The notes: generated from the sequence alone by a model not told the origin. DNA of 35,788 nt from Marinifilum fragile JCM 15579 (GCF_001310955.1 NZ_BAZX01000034.1:1-35788); one strand, 5' to 3'; counted from the first letter of the stretch, positions 18,582 through 28,447 are shown. A program made the numbers and translations.

Positions 18582-19889
18582 ATGAGTAATATTGTTGCAA
18601 TAGTAGGTCGTCCAAATGTTGGAAAATCTACACTTTTTAATCGATTGGTAGGAAGCCGAAAAGCGATTGTAAATGAAACTGCCGGAGTAACCCGAGATCG
18701 TAATTACGGGAAAGCAGACTGGAATGGAAAAGAGTTTTCGGTAATTGATACAGGTGGATATTCATTCAACTCAGAAGATGTTTTTGATGAGGAAATCCGC
18801 AAGCAGGTAATGTTGGCTATTGATGAGGCCGATGCCATTTTATTTGTGTTGGATGTACAGCATGGGATTACCGATTTGGATGAGGCAGTTGCCAGAATCC
18901 TTCGCCGAACAACTAAAAAAGTTTACCTGGTTGCCAATAAGGCGGATAACAACGATTTGATTTTTGCAGCAAATGAGTTTTACTCTATAGGAATTGGCGA
19001 TGTAGTTTATCCAATATCATCAGTGAATGGTTCGGGTACAGGTGATTTACTTGATGCGGTTGTAGGCGATTTTGAAGAAAAGCCTGAAGAAGAAGATACT
19101 GATTTGCCAAGACTTGCATTTGTTGGGCGTCCTAATGTAGGAAAATCATCGACGGTAAATGCATTAATTGGTATCGAAAGAAATATTGTTACCGATGTTG
19201 CTGGAACAACCAGAGATTCGATTCATACCAGATTCCAGAAATTTGGTCACGACTTTATGATGGTAGATACTGCCGGAGTTCGTAAGAAGCCAAAGGTGAA
19301 TGAGGATTTGGAATTCTATTCGGTAATGCGTTCGATTAGAACCATTGAAACGGCTGATGTTTGTATCCTGATTCTTGATGCTACAAGAGGTGTGGAAGCA
19401 CAAGATCTGAGTATTTTTGATTTGATTATCAAAAACAGAAAAGGTGTTGTGATCATGGTGAACAAGTGGGATTTGATTGAGAAAGAAACCAATACCATGA
19501 AAGAGTTTGAGCAAGAGATCCGAAATAAAATTGCTCCTTTTAATGATGTGCCAATCATCTTTACATCTGCACTTTCTAAGCAACGATTACTAAATGTATT
19601 AGAAGCAGCATTGGAGGTGCATGAAAATAGAGTTCGTAAGATTCAAACTTCCGAATTAAATAAGGTAATGCTGGAAGCCATTGATGCTTTTACTCCACCT
19701 TCGGTAAAGGGTAAATTTATTAAGATTAAGTATGTAACTCAATTACCTACTTTTGCCCCAACTTTTGCCTTCTATTGTAACTTGCCACAGTACATTAAAG
19801 ATCCTTATAAAAGATATCTTGAAAATCAAATACGTAAAAATTGGACGTTCACTGGTGTTCCGATCCAGATTTTTATGAGAAAAAAATAA
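18582..19889 (+). CDS. der: GTPase Der (EngA), ribosome assembly factor
   Basis: The 435-residue product has two GTPase domains in tandem, the signature of Der, which acts in maturation of the 50S subunit. Domain 1 has [13 protein letters not shown] and NKAD; domain 2 has [13 protein letters not shown] and NKWD, followed by the C-terminal KH-like domain (about 355-435). The ATG at 18582 gives the standard [17 protein letters not shown] start; an in-frame TTG six bases upstream is ignored. It follows era and ends before a strong terminator. Confidence 0.98.
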   Translation: MSNIVAIVGRPNVGKSTLFNRLVGSRKAIVNETAGVTRDRNYGKADWNGKEFSVIDTGGYSFNSEDVFDEEIRKQVMLAIDEADAILFVLDVQHGITDLDEAVARILRRTTKKVYLVANKADNNDLIFAANEFYSIGIGDVVYPISSVNGSGTGDLLDAVVGDFEEKPEEEDTDLPRLAFVGRPNVGKSSTVNALIGIERNIVTDVAGTTRDSIHTRFQKFGHDFMMVDTAGVRKKPKVNEDLEFYSVMRSIRTIETADVCILILDATRGVEAQDLSIFDLIIKNRKGVVIMVNKWDLIEKETNTMKEFEQEIRNKIAPFNDVPIIFTSALSKQRLLNVLEAALEVHENRVRKIQTSELNKVMLEAIDAFTPPSVKGKFIKIKYVTQLPTFAPTFAFYCNLPQYIKDPYKRYLENQIRKNWTFTGVPIQIFMRKK

Positions 19890-19912
19890 TTGTCTACAAA
19901 GCAATCATATCA

Positions 19913-19944
19913 ACCGATTCAGAATTTCTGAGTCGGTTTTTTTT
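19913..19944 (+). terminator. intrinsic terminator after der
   Basis: ACCGATTCAG (19913-19922) pairs with CTGAGTCGGT (19928-19937), 10 bp with one G-U, around a 5-nt loop and is followed by a run of Ts. It lies 24 nt after the der stop codon. Confidence 0.9.
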
Positions 19945-20020
19945 GATCTAGGGGTTAGAATTATTTCAAAAAACTAATCTTTTAGTTTATATTTATATGA
20001 TAATTATAAATAACAACCCA

Positions 20021-21280
20021 ATGAAACAATTTATTTTTACCCTAATACTTACAAGTATTTTTTTCATCCCCAATGCATCCTCACAACGTACTAATAAAGT
20101 AGACCAGTTGCTTTTTAACGGAGAATATGAAAGTGCCATTCCAATTCTTAAGCAAATGATTGCTAAGGATAGTAGCAATAGTAAACTATACTTTCGTTTG
20201 GGGAAAGCATATCAAAATCTAAACCAGTATGTTCCTGCAATTGAGAATTATCAAAAAGCACACAAGTTACATCCCAATTCAACTGCAACATTATTTAATT
20301 ATAGCAATTGCCTTTATTCATCGGGAAATTATCCTGAATCTCAAAAACTACTATTAAAACTTCAAGCTGTTGATTCAATGCATTATCAAGGCAATTTGTT
20401 ATTGGCAAAAACCTATGCTAACCTTAGCAGTTACCGTGAGGGTTTGGATATCTATGAGAAATTAATTGAGCGCGACTCTTTAAATCCGTATTTGCACAAG
20501 CAAGCTGCCAATTTGAAGGATAAAATGCAGAACTACATTGGATCATTGGCTTCTTATTTAAAGGCGTATGAACTTAACTCCAAAGATTTATCGGTAATTC
20601 TTAATGTGATTCAGAAGTTTTATGAAATGCAAGGCTACGAACAAGCTTTGGATTTTTGTAATAAAGGACTAGAAACTTATCCTAACAACCATTTGATACA
20701 AAAAAAGAAAGCCCAGTGTTTGGTAGGTTTGGAGTGGTATGAGAATGCTTTAAATATTTATAAGGACCTTGAGACGAGAAAAAAACTAAACCTAAGCGGA
20801 TACAAACAATTGGGAGTTTGTTACATGCAGACCAGACAATATGAAAATGCCATTAAGTCATTTTTAGCTTGTGGCGAAACTTTTGAAAAAGATCCAATGC
20901 TTAATTTTTACTTGGGTGTGTGTTATTCTCGTTTAGATGATAATGAAAAAGGAATAGAGTATTTGAACAATTCTTTAGTTTATATTACTCCTCCAATTAA
21001 ATCATCGATACATTTGTATTTGGCAAAAGCATATAATGCCAATCGTGAATTTGAAAAATCAGTAATTGAGTATAAGAAACACTTTGAAATGGATAATTCA
21101 AATCCGGAAGTGTTATATGAAATTGCAACTACTTATGAGGAATTTGGTGATAATAAAAAGAAAGCACTGAAATACTATTCGCAATACATCAGAGAAACAG
21201 AAGATATTGGAGGTGAGCGATACGAGTATGCAAAATCAAGAATCCTTCACATTAAGGAGAAAATTCATTTCGAAAAGTAG
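20021..21280 (+). CDS. secreted tetratricopeptide-repeat protein
   Basis: The 419-residue product starts with a signal peptide (MKQFIFTLILTSIFFIPNASSQ) and then consists of about ten consecutive tetratricopeptide repeats, for example KLYFRLGKAYQNLNQYVPAIENYQKAHKLHPNS and GYKQLGVCYMQTRQYENAIKSFLACG. TPR stacks bind other proteins; the partner is unknown. A periplasmic or outer-membrane-associated location is expected. The ATG at 20021 is preferred over an in-frame ATG at 19997 because the longer form would put INNN in front of the signal peptide. It is a single gene between the der terminator and the hemerythrin/LuxR pair; a weak hairpin (AATACC/GGTATT, 21284-21303) follows its stop. Confidence 0.8.
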   Translation: MKQFIFTLILTSIFFIPNASSQRTNKVDQLLFNGEYESAIPILKQMIAKDSSNSKLYFRLGKAYQNLNQYVPAIENYQKAHKLHPNSTATLFNYSNCLYSSGNYPESQKLLLKLQAVDSMHYQGNLLLAKTYANLSSYREGLDIYEKLIERDSLNPYLHKQAANLKDKMQNYIGSLASYLKAYELNSKDLSVILNVIQKFYEMQGYEQALDFCNKGLETYPNNHLIQKKKAQCLVGLEWYENALNIYKDLETRKKLNLSGYKQLGVCYMQTRQYENAIKSFLACGETFEKDPMLNFYLGVCYSRLDDNEKGIEYLNNSLVYITPPIKSSIHLYLAKAYNANREFEKSVIEYKKHFEMDNSNPEVLYEIATTYEEFGDNKKKALKYYSQYIRETEDIGGERYEYAKSRILHIKEKIHFEK

Positions 21281-21301
21281 AAGAATACCTAATTGTTGGT
21301 A

Positions 21302-21332
21302 TTGCGAACACACGTTAAGCTGACTAAGTTTG
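21302..21332 (+). promoter_or_regulatory. candidate promoter upstream of the hemerythrin-domain gene
   Basis: TTG at 21302-21304 is followed after 20 nt by TAAGTTTG at 21325-21332, matching TAnnTTTG. It points toward the gene at 21510 and would give a leader of about 170 nt. In that leader, CCAAATGA (21366-21373) and TCATTTGG (21419-21426) are inverted copies that extend with G-U pairs to about 15 bp. Confidence 0.35.
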
Positions 21333-21509
21333 TATTGACTTAAAAACAAGCTCCCGAGACTGAGGCCAAATGAATTTGAGAAATCTTTTGCCATAATATT
21401 TCTTTTTAGTGTTTTTACTCATTTGGTTTCGGTTTTCGATTGCTTTTTTACTTCATGTCTCAATAGATCTCCAAAATTTTACTAATTTAGATTAAATTTA
21501 AATACGAGT

Positions 21510-22238
21510 ATGCATATAAAGAAAAGTATGAAAATGGCAGATGTGATTCAAATGAATTACATGCTGATACCTGTTATTCATCGTTTTGGAATAGAATTGG
21601 GATTTGGAGATAAAACAGTTGATCAGGTTTGTAAAGAAAATGAAGTTGATCTGAACTTTTTTCTACAGTTGGTAAATGCTTATCACGATCAGGATTATTT
21701 TCCTAAGGAGGAGCTTCAAAGTATCCCAGTTCGTGATATTGTAGCTTATCTAAAAATGACTCATGCCAGTTATTTAAATAATACAGTAACTGATATTGAG
21801 CAAAAAATTAAAAGTCTGGAGTTGGAAGGTAGCGAAGACAAAAAGTACATCGCCCTAATTAGAAACTTTTTTGAAGGATACAAATCGGAGCTTACAGAGC
21901 ACATTATGCGCGAGGAAGATGTTGTGTTTCCATATGTATTGGCTGTTGATGAAATAATAAAATCAGAAAAATTTACTGACAAGAATAAAAAGGTTTTTGA
22001 ATCATTCTCGATTGTGGAATACGAGGAAGAGCATGATGACATAGAGGAAAAACTGATGGATCTGAGAACCATCATGATTAAATATGTTGCTCCGCCTGCA
22101 AATACCAACCTTTATCACAGTATTATTCAAGATTTATTTAGGCTAGAGGAAGATTTGAATTATCATTCCAGAATTGAGGATAAGGTTTTAATTCCGAAAA
22201 TTATTTTAATGGAAAAATCGATTAAGAACCTGTTTTAA
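21510..22238 (+). CDS. hemerythrin-domain protein with a ScdA-like N-terminal domain
   Basis: The 242-residue product has an N-terminal ScdA/DUF542-like domain (about 7-60: ADVIQMNYMLIPVIHRFGIELGFGD and KTVDQVCKENEVDLNFFLQLVN) and a hemerythrin-like four-helix domain (about 80-235). Candidate di-iron ligands are the His of THASY, HIMREED, EEEHDDIEEKL and YHSRIEDKVLIPK. It resembles the RIC/YtfE/ScdA group that responds to nitric oxide or oxidative damage to iron centres. The usual Cys pair of ScdA is not seen in the N-terminal domain (only Cys40-like VCKEN), so the iron-sulfur repair function is not certain. Several in-frame ATGs lie near the start; the first is listed. The LuxR-type gene follows after 9 nt, so they form a unit. 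Confidence 0.8.
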   Translation: MHIKKSMKMADVIQMNYMLIPVIHRFGIELGFGDKTVDQVCKENEVDLNFFLQLVNAYHDQDYFPKEELQSIPVRDIVAYLKMTHASYLNNTVTDIEQKIKSLELEGSEDKKYIALIRNFFEGYKSELTEHIMREEDVVFPYVLAVDEIIKSEKFTDKNKKVFESFSIVEYEEEHDDIEEKLMDLRTIMIKYVAPPANTNLYHSIIQDLFRLEEDLNYHSRIEDKVLIPKIILMEKSIKNLF

Positions 22239-22247
22239 TGCTCATTT

Positions 22248-22841
22248 ATGCCTAGAATTTCTATACTAATAGCAGAAAGTACTTGTTTGATTCGAAAAGG
22301 ACTTGGCGCGGTAAGTCAAAAGCTTGAGAATGTTGAAATTCTTCAGTCTGTTTCGAATAAAATGGAGCTGTGTGATATTGTGAACAGGTTAAAGCCTGAT
22401 ATTTTAATTGTCAACCCTAATATGCTTGATTCAGATTGTGAAGATTTGAAAAAGCCTTTTATCAAGGCCAATAAAATGAGTCTGGTATTGATATCGGATG
22501 ACAAGTCAATTAAGGACAAATACCATGCGGATGCTTTTATTCACCATAAGGATAATCAATCTAAAATTATAGATGTTTTGGAGGAGATAGTGAATAAGAA
22601 GGCAGAAAACAAGCGAACTAATAAGTCCAATGAGACTCTGAGTTCACGAGAGCAAAATATATTGAAACACATTGCCCTGGGATTAACCAATAAAGAAATT
22701 GCTGATCAGTTGTTTATAAGTATACATACAGTTGTTACTCATCGAAAAAACATAACCCAAAAGCTTGGAATTAAATCTGTTTCTGGGTTAACTGTTTATG
22801 CGATTCTGAATAATTTAATTACCATGGATGAGGTGAAGTAA
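22248..22841 (+). CDS. LuxR/NarL-type regulator with a degenerate receiver domain
   Basis: The 197-residue product has a receiver-like domain (about 1-115) and a LuxR-type helix-turn-helix (about 130-190: LSSREQNILKHIALGLTNKEIADQLFISIHTVVTHRKNI). The acidic pocket is altered: the usual Asp pair is Glu10-Ser11 (IAES), and the phospho-acceptor position in ILIVNPNML is Asn56. The Lys near 99 (HHKDN) is kept. It is therefore unlikely to be switched by ordinary phosphorylation. It lies 9 nt after the hemerythrin gene, which suggests that the di-iron protein is either its target or part of its signal. It converges with the MBL-fold gene with no spacer: its TAA ends at 22841 and the other stop begins at 22842. 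Confidence 0.88.
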   Translation: MPRISILIAESTCLIRKGLGAVSQKLENVEILQSVSNKMELCDIVNRLKPDILIVNPNMLDSDCEDLKKPFIKANKMSLVLISDDKSIKDKYHADAFIHHKDNQSKIIDVLEEIVNKKAENKRTNKSNETLSSREQNILKHIALGLTNKEIADQLFISIHTVVTHRKNITQKLGIKSVSGLTVYAILNNLITMDEVK

Positions 22842-23618
22842 TTACAGATCTAAAACTACACCAGAGGCCAATTCTAATAGATTAAAGTGTCTTGCAAATT
22901 CATGGCGGACTTTAAAACTTGTACAATGGGTTGGCCCCAGAATTTCTATATTTTCAGATTTAAGATATTCGATTGTCTTCATGGTGAGTTCATCGATTTC
23001 CTTTAAATGAAAACCTCCAATTACAGCATAAATAGTATTGACCCCGCTTACTTTTTTAGCATATTCAACCGTATTACAAATGCCTGAGTGGGCACAGCCG
23101 CTAATCACAACTAAGCCTTTATTGCTAGTGATGGCAACTGCTGAATCATCCGAGACAAAATCGGGCGATCCATCAGGTAGTAAAAAAGGACTTTCTTTCG
23201 ATTCAAAATCATTAGATCTAGGAATTTCTCCCAAAAACAAGATACTATCAGAAATCCATAAAGGTTTTTTGCTTTCCTTAATTCTAAAATTCTTCGAAAG
23301 TTCATCTTTGCTGGTGGATAAACCTACATGAGTGTTATTTCTTTTGCGATGTCTGGTAATAAAACAATCCGGATGTAGAATCAATTCTTTATCTGTAAGG
23401 TAAATTAAACCATCTCCATGATCCCAATGTCCATGACTTAGCACTACAGTATCGATATCAGAAAAATCTTCACCCAACTGTTTGGCATTCTTTGCAAATA
23501 ATTCGTTTGGGCCTACATCGAATAAAATTTTCTTATCGGATTCGATAAGAACCGAAAATCCATGAACCGATTCAAAACCTTCAGCTGCATTATTATCTAG
23601 TAATATTTTCAGTTTCAT
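22842..23618 (-). CDS. MBL-fold metallohydrolase
   Basis: The 258-residue product is a metallo-beta-lactamase-fold hydrolase. The metal motif HGHWDHGDG lies at about 61-69, with further ligands in SGCAHSGICN (about 175), GGFHL and a C-terminal GPTHCT. The pattern fits the group annotated as 7,8-dihydropterin-6-yl-methyl-4-(beta-D-ribofuranosyl)aminobenzene 5'-phosphate synthase-like, but that activity is not assured. No signal peptide is seen, so it is cytoplasmic. Its ATG shares one base with the stop codon of the histidine kinase gene (TAATG), which points to translational coupling and a joint transcript. Confidence 0.87.
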   Translation of the reverse strand: MKLKILLDNNAAEGFESVHGFSVLIESDKKILFDVGPNELFAKNAKQLGEDFSDIDTVVLSHGHWDHGDGLIYLTDKELILHPDCFITRHRKRNNTHVGLSTSKDELSKNFRIKESKKPLWISDSILFLGEIPRSNDFESKESPFLLPDGSPDFVSDDSAVAITSNKGLVVISGCAHSGICNTVEYAKKVSGVNTIYAVIGGFHLKEIDELTMKTIEYLKSENIEILGPTHCTSFKVRHEFARHFNLLELASGVVLDL

Positions 23619-26600
23619 TATTCCTCTCGTCTTTTAGGAATTTTAAGGTTAAAACATGAACCGACTCCTCGTTCCGAATCTACCCAAATTTCACCTTTTG
23701 CGTTTTTAACGATGTTTTTAACAATGGCCAGACCTAATCCCATTCCTCCCGATTTGGTGGTGAAATTAGGATAAAATAACCTTTCCATTATATCATCGCT
23801 AATTCCATTCCCATTGTCAATAACACAAGCTTTAAAGTATTCTTTTTCTTCTTCAAGCTCTACAATTACTTGTCCATTTCTATTTTCAGGAATAGATTGA
23901 ATGGCATTGTTTAGCAAATTTACAAACACGCGAATAAATTGCTCTTTATCCACAAATACATTGGCTGTTTCAATTCCGTTTAGCTGAAGTTTTAAATCTA
24001 GTTCATCGTTTCTAAACAAGGAAACAACATGATGTAATATATCAACAAGATTCAAAGGTTCGTTATTTGCCGTTGGCATTTTTGCGAAGTTTGAAAAGGC
24101 TGTTGCAATTGAAGACAAAGCATTAATCTGTTCTATTAAAGTTTTGCTTACTTGTTTCAAATGCTCTTCTCTGTTTTCCGATTTTTCTTCAAAGCGTTTT
24201 TGCAAAAATTGAATGCTTAGCTTCATTGGAGTTAAAGGATTTTTAATTTCATGAGCAATTTGACGAGCCATTTCTCTCCATGCAGATTCTCTTTCCGAGC
24301 GAGCCAATTTTTCTGCACTTTCGGAAAGCTCAGCCAGCATCTGGTTGTATTCATTAATTAGACTTCCAATCTCATCATCTTTTGAATATTCAATTTTTTC
24401 ACCGTACGAACCAAATCGAGTCGCTTTTAACCTGTTTTGAATAATTCTTAGTGGATATGTAATCTTATTGGAAATAAAAACGGAAAGGAATATGGCCAAC
24501 AAAATCATGAATACATGTAAGTTAACTCCTGTTAAAATCAGGTTGAACATTTCTTTTTCCAGCTCCTGACTTTTTGTGAAATAAGGAAGGTTTACAAATG
24601 CTATAATTTTGTTGTTTTCGTCGACTATGGTTTCGTAGGCCGATAAATACGACATTGTACCAATTTCTTCCTTGTGAATGAAACTTGTTTTTTCTTTAAA
24701 AAACAATTGGTAATAGGCCGCAAAATTCATTTTGTTATACTGTAATTTCTTGTCAAATATTTCACGACGTGATGAGGTGATTAGTTCTCCTGATAAATCA
24801 TACAAATGAATATCTGCATAAATTAAGCTGGAAAGTCTGCGCAGGCGATCGGTTAAAAAGTCTACATTTAAGTTTTCGCCTAAGCTCGAAGTTACTTCTT
24901 GTTTTACCAATTGTAATTTCTCTTCTAGTTTTCTGTTATTTAGTTCTTCTGTTCTTTCAATTGTATAATAAACTGTGCCACCTCCTAACAGTAAAAAGAA
25001 TAGCATTAACAATCCAACAATTGAGTATTGTATTCTATACTTAAAGCTCATGTTGAATTTAAATTTCCATGGGAATCGGCTCAAAAGCCAAATAAACATG
25101 CCAAATAAGTACAGGAATACAAAAATGTATGGAACGGTTATTACTTTGTTATACCAGTTGACAAGAGGATAGCTGACCACAACTGTATTGTTATCGAAAT
25201 GATAGACGAGATGGTCATAATCGTCCAGTTTTACATGGAATGATTTCTCTTTATTGGTTCCAAATACCTTCTCATTCATATAATAATTGAATTTCCCTGA
25301 GGAAGCAATCAATTTACCATCACTATATTTTCCATAAGAATATTCATTCCCTCTTTGTTTTAGAATCACTTTTTCATCCAGTAATAAGTCTGGATATCCA
25401 ATCCCTTCATTGCCAAGTTTGGAATCAAGGCGAATAAAAATCCGAACCAAGCCCATTCTTTTGGTTTTAAATTCGAGTTTTCCCAGATAGGAAACCATTC
25501 CATCAAAATCATTCAAATAATAAAATTTTGTATTTGGAATTTTTTCACCCGATTGAAGAATCATCTCTTCGAAAAACTCAAAACAATTTCTGACATTATT
25601 GTCTGGTTCAATACTTAGATCGTCAGATTCGTTACAGATTGTGATTTGGTGATAATACTGATCCCAATATCCTGAAAAGTATCTATTTTGAATGTGATCC
25701 ATTATGCGTACTTCATTTCTAAAAGGATGCTGACACATTTGTTTCAAGCTCTCATCGGAATCGAGACTTTTTTGTAAGTGAACCAACAAATTTTCGGAAG
25801 TAGGGTCATATTCGGTAGAAAGATTCATTGCCGTTACCAATCGATTTTGTGCTTCCTTCTTCTCTGATAGCACATTTATTATTCCAGTTACAGCTATGGC
25901 TACAAATAATAGTAAAATAATCATTAATGAGTAGTAGCTTCCTTTTGCAGCTTTATAGCTTGCAAATCCAACAAGTAACAAAATGATTAATGGTAAGATT
26001 AAAAAGAGATAGCTTTGAGGTTCGAATGAGTATAGAAAAAGATATGCGATAGCTGGAATAGAAATTGCAAATACGTATATCAAGTATTTCCACAAATTCC
26101 ATCTTGATCTGGATAAGGCAGCAATAAGGTAAGCAAAGTGCCCTAAAGAATACATTAGTAAAAGTAAAATCAGAAATCCAACAAAAACATAAATTCCATA
26201 ATCTTGAAAAACAAACATTTGTAGACTGAAGCTAGAATCCAATACCAAACTACTTACTAATCCATGAATCGAGTAAAAAAATACCCAATACAGTATTAAA
26301 TACAAAACAAACAGTATGCTTGCTCCTGTTTTTGATACTCCTTTAAGTAGATGATATTTACATCCGTATGATGAGTAGGTATAAATGAAAAGATAAAGGA
26401 ATAGAACATTCAGCAAAAAGTCTCCCAATGATGGAAAGAAGAATGAGCGTGCATATAGGGTTGGCGAGAATATTTCCAAATTGGAAAAGACATCTGGGAA
26501 GGAGTATTGTATCATCAAATATCGAAGACATAATAATGATATTCCCCAAATAAAAAGTGTGCTTAAGCCAATTTTCACATTTCTAATTTCCAGAATTTGG

Positions 26601-27283
26601 ATGCTAATCAGAATTAAAAGCAGGAGTATGAAAATAGCATAAAAAGCTCCAATCCGATTTTGAGCTTTTGGAGCACTGTAGCCATAATTATTACGCTGTA
26701 ATGAAAACAGAAAGTTATCATCTTTATCAAAAATCGGAACTCCATTTTCTCGATCTAATGATATTTCAAATTCAGCCGGTATATCAAATTCACGATCGAA
26801 ATGATTCTTCAAATACTTATTCTGGTAGGGATAAATCTTTTTAATAAGAAATAAACCATACAAATCTATGCTGTCTAGTTGTTGTCTTTGGATATAGTAC
26901 CAGCCATTTTCGAATCTTTTAACACTTCCGTGAGATTCTTTTAGACTTTCCGGTTTTGGGACTATGAATGAGTTATCACTCCAAAACCCTAAGCTGTCGC
27001 CTTTAAAGGCTAACAAAACAAAACCATCTTTCTTTAAATCATGCTCAAATTCCGTAAAATTATTGTATTCACTTAATCCGCCATTTTTATTGACAATTGC
27101 ATTGCGTAACTCATTTAAATCTTTCTTTAGTGAAGGTTCTTTTTTACTAAAAACATTTTGAATTCTTTTTGCTGATTGCAGTAAGCTATCTTCACGGTTA
27201 AAAATATAATCGGAAGTGAGTGCCAATCCGAAAAATACCAGTACTGATATTCCTAGAATGTATTTGAGAAGTTTATTTTCCAA
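23618..27283 (-). CDS. large multi-pass membrane sensor histidine kinase, NtrY-like C-terminus
   Basis: The 1221-residue product has a first membrane helix (about 8-25), an extracytoplasmic segment to about 205, a block of about eight membrane helices (about 210-475), a second extracytoplasmic part (about 480-715), further helices near 715-735 and 755-777, a sensor loop, a helix near 915-940, a HAMP-like region with KITYPLRIIQNRLKATRFGSYG, the phospho-acceptor His1011 in AHEIKNPLTPMK, and a HATPase domain with NNAIQS, DNGNGIS and GGMGLGLAIVKNIV. It would phosphorylate an unknown response regulator; none is encoded next to it. The kinase core resembles NtrY. The very large membrane input domain is unusual in length. 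The stop codon overlaps the start of the MBL-fold gene by one base. rlmH lies 82 nt upstream on the same strand. Confidence 0.88.
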   Translation of the reverse strand: MENKLLKYILGISVLVFFGLALTSDYIFNREDSLLQSAKRIQNVFSKKEPSLKKDLNELRNAIVNKNGGLSEYNNFTEFEHDLKKDGFVLLAFKGDSLGFWSDNSFIVPKPESLKESHGSVKRFENGWYYIQRQQLDSIDLYGLFLIKKIYPYQNKYLKNHFDREFDIPAEFEISLDRENGVPIFDKDDNFLFSLQRNNYGYSAPKAQNRIGAFYAIFILLLLILISIQILEIRNVKIGLSTLFIWGISLLCLRYLMIQYSFPDVFSNLEIFSPTLYARSFFFPSLGDFLLNVLFLYLFIYTYSSYGCKYHLLKGVSKTGASILFVLYLILYWVFFYSIHGLVSSLVLDSSFSLQMFVFQDYGIYVFVGFLILLLLMYSLGHFAYLIAALSRSRWNLWKYLIYVFAISIPAIAYLFLYSFEPQSYLFLILPLIILLLVGFASYKAAKGSYYSLMIILLLFVAIAVTGIINVLSEKKEAQNRLVTAMNLSTEYDPTSENLLVHLQKSLDSDESLKQMCQHPFRNEVRIMDHIQNRYFSGYWDQYYHQITICNESDDLSIEPDNNVRNCFEFFEEMILQSGEKIPNTKFYYLNDFDGMVSYLGKLEFKTKRMGLVRIFIRLDSKLGNEGIGYPDLLLDEKVILKQRGNEYSYGKYSDGKLIASSGKFNYYMNEKVFGTNKEKSFHVKLDDYDHLVYHFDNNTVVVSYPLVNWYNKVITVPYIFVFLYLFGMFIWLLSRFPWKFKFNMSFKYRIQYSIVGLLMLFFLLLGGGTVYYTIERTEELNNRKLEEKLQLVKQEVTSSLGENLNVDFLTDRLRRLSSLIYADIHLYDLSGELITSSRREIFDKKLQYNKMNFAAYYQLFFKEKTSFIHKEEIGTMSYLSAYETIVDENNKIIAFVNLPYFTKSQELEKEMFNLILTGVNLHVFMILLAIFLSVFISNKITYPLRIIQNRLKATRFGSYGEKIEYSKDDEIGSLINEYNQMLAELSESAEKLARSERESAWREMARQIAHEIKNPLTPMKLSIQFLQKRFEEKSENREEHLKQVSKTLIEQINALSSIATAFSNFAKMPTANNEPLNLVDILHHVVSLFRNDELDLKLQLNGIETANVFVDKEQFIRVFVNLLNNAIQSIPENRNGQVIVELEEEKEYFKACVIDNGNGISDDIMERLFYPNFTTKSGGMGLGLAIVKNIVKNAKGEIWVDSERGVGSCFNLKIPKRREE

Positions 27284-27365
27284 TGCTGATAGTTTTGAAA
27301 TTTAGGTTTGGATTAACAAATTTCATGCTAAACCTCTCACAAATTAGCATAATTCAATTAAACCA

Positions 27366-27839
27366 TCAAACATGATGATAAGGTTCTCCTTTTAGAATGG
27401 TCATAGCACGATAAAGCTGTTCAATAAAAATCATACGAATCATTTGGTGTGAGAATGTCATTTTCGATAATGAGACCTTAGCTTGAGCTTTTTTGTATAC
27501 CTCTTCTGAAAACCCATAAGGACCACCAATTACAAAAACAAGATTTCGAGTTCCACTAATCATTTTCTGTTCCATAAACTTCGAAAATCCTACAGATGAG
27601 AACTCTTTGCCATTTTCATCTAATAAAATTAGTGTGTCTGTAGGTTTTAGTTTCTCTAGAATTAATTCGCCTTCTTTTTGTTTTTGTTGACTTTCAGAAA
27701 GATTTTTTGTGTTCTTTAAATCGGGAATAATATTAAATTCAAACGGAAGGTAATGCACCAAGCGTTTTTGGTATTCGTCAATACCTTTTTTTACAAAGTC
27801 TTTATCTGTTTTTCCAATTACCAATAGAGTTGCTTTCAT
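27366..27839 (-). CDS. rlmH: 23S rRNA (pseudouridine-1915-N3)-methyltransferase RlmH
   Basis: The 157-residue product is a SPOUT-class methyltransferase that modifies pseudouridine 1915 in helix 69 of 23S rRNA on the assembled ribosome. Motifs: IGKTDKDF near the N-terminus, FVIGGPYGFSEEVY (AdoMet-binding knot) and FSHQMIRMIFIEQLYRAMTILKGEPYHH at the C-terminus. The ATG at 27839 gives the standard MKATLLVIGK start and family length; a longer in-frame start at 27905 would add 22 residues with no family match. It precedes the histidine kinase gene on the same strand. Confidence 0.95.
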   Translation of the reverse strand: MKATLLVIGKTDKDFVKKGIDEYQKRLVHYLPFEFNIIPDLKNTKNLSESQQKQKEGELILEKLKPTDTLILLDENGKEFSSVGFSKFMEQKMISGTRNLVFVIGGPYGFSEEVYKKAQAKVSLSKMTFSHQMIRMIFIEQLYRAMTILKGEPYHHV

Positions 27840-28045
27840 AAGTATCTGTTTATCACGATATGGTAGTTCCAATGTTATTAAACTTAAATCCTTGCAATAC
27901 CGCACTATATCATGTCTTTCATCAGCAGGGCATAATCAATTATCTGCTCGAAATCAGGTTCTCGATTAGATTTTTTTTATCTTGCGGTATGTTTTTCGCA
28001 CAGAATTTGTGTAAAGGTAAATGATAATGAATTAAAACTATTCAG

Positions 28046-28447
28046 ATGAGAATTATTAAATACATATTTATTGGAATTCTATTTGTTCTGTTTTCTGCAA
28101 CTGATGTAAGTTCGCAAACGCAGAATGATTTGCCTAAAAACCTAATTCTGGCTTTCAAACAAGGAAATTGTGAGAATTTATCCAATTATTTTAGCGATAG
28201 AATTCAACTTTCGATTCAAGACAAAGAAGGCAGTTACAGCAAATCTCAAGCAAAACAAATACTTGATAAGTTTTTTAGAGACTATCCACCAACTGATTTT
28301 AAAAAGAAACATGCCGGGGGTAAAACCGGTGCAAGATATGCCACTGGAGAATTAATTACCAAAAAGGGAAGTTTCCGACTAAGTTTTCTCTCGAAGAAAC
28401 AAAACGGAAAATTCATTATTCACCAGCTCCATATAGAAAAAGATTAA
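28046..28447 (+). CDS. DUF4783 family secreted protein
   Basis: The 133-residue product begins with a signal peptide (about 1-23, ending SSQ) and continues as a small alpha/beta domain of the DUF4783 type, with FKQGNCENLSNYFSDRIQLSI, a KSQAKQILDKFFRDYP helix, HAGGKTGARYATGEL and GSFRLSFLSKKQNGKFIIHQLHIE. The fold is similar to NTF2-like small domains. The family is largely limited to Bacteroidota and has no known function. It is divergent from rlmH and converges with ung with no gap, its TAA ending at 28447. Confidence 0.85.
   Translation: MRIIKYIFIGILFVLFSATDVSSQTQNDLPKNLILAFKQGNCENLSNYFSDRIQLSIQDKEGSYSKSQAKQILDKFFRDYPPTDFKKKHAGGKTGARYATGELITKKGSFRLSFLSKKQNGKFIIHQLHIEKD

Noticed and set aside
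21281..21509. A small RNA or tRNA in the gap before the hemerythrin gene
   Set aside because: No cloverleaf or terminator was found; only a weak hairpin and a candidate promoter with a structured leader.
27840..27905. A longer rlmH start at 27905
   Set aside because: The family start MKATLLVIGK lies at 27839 and gives the usual length.
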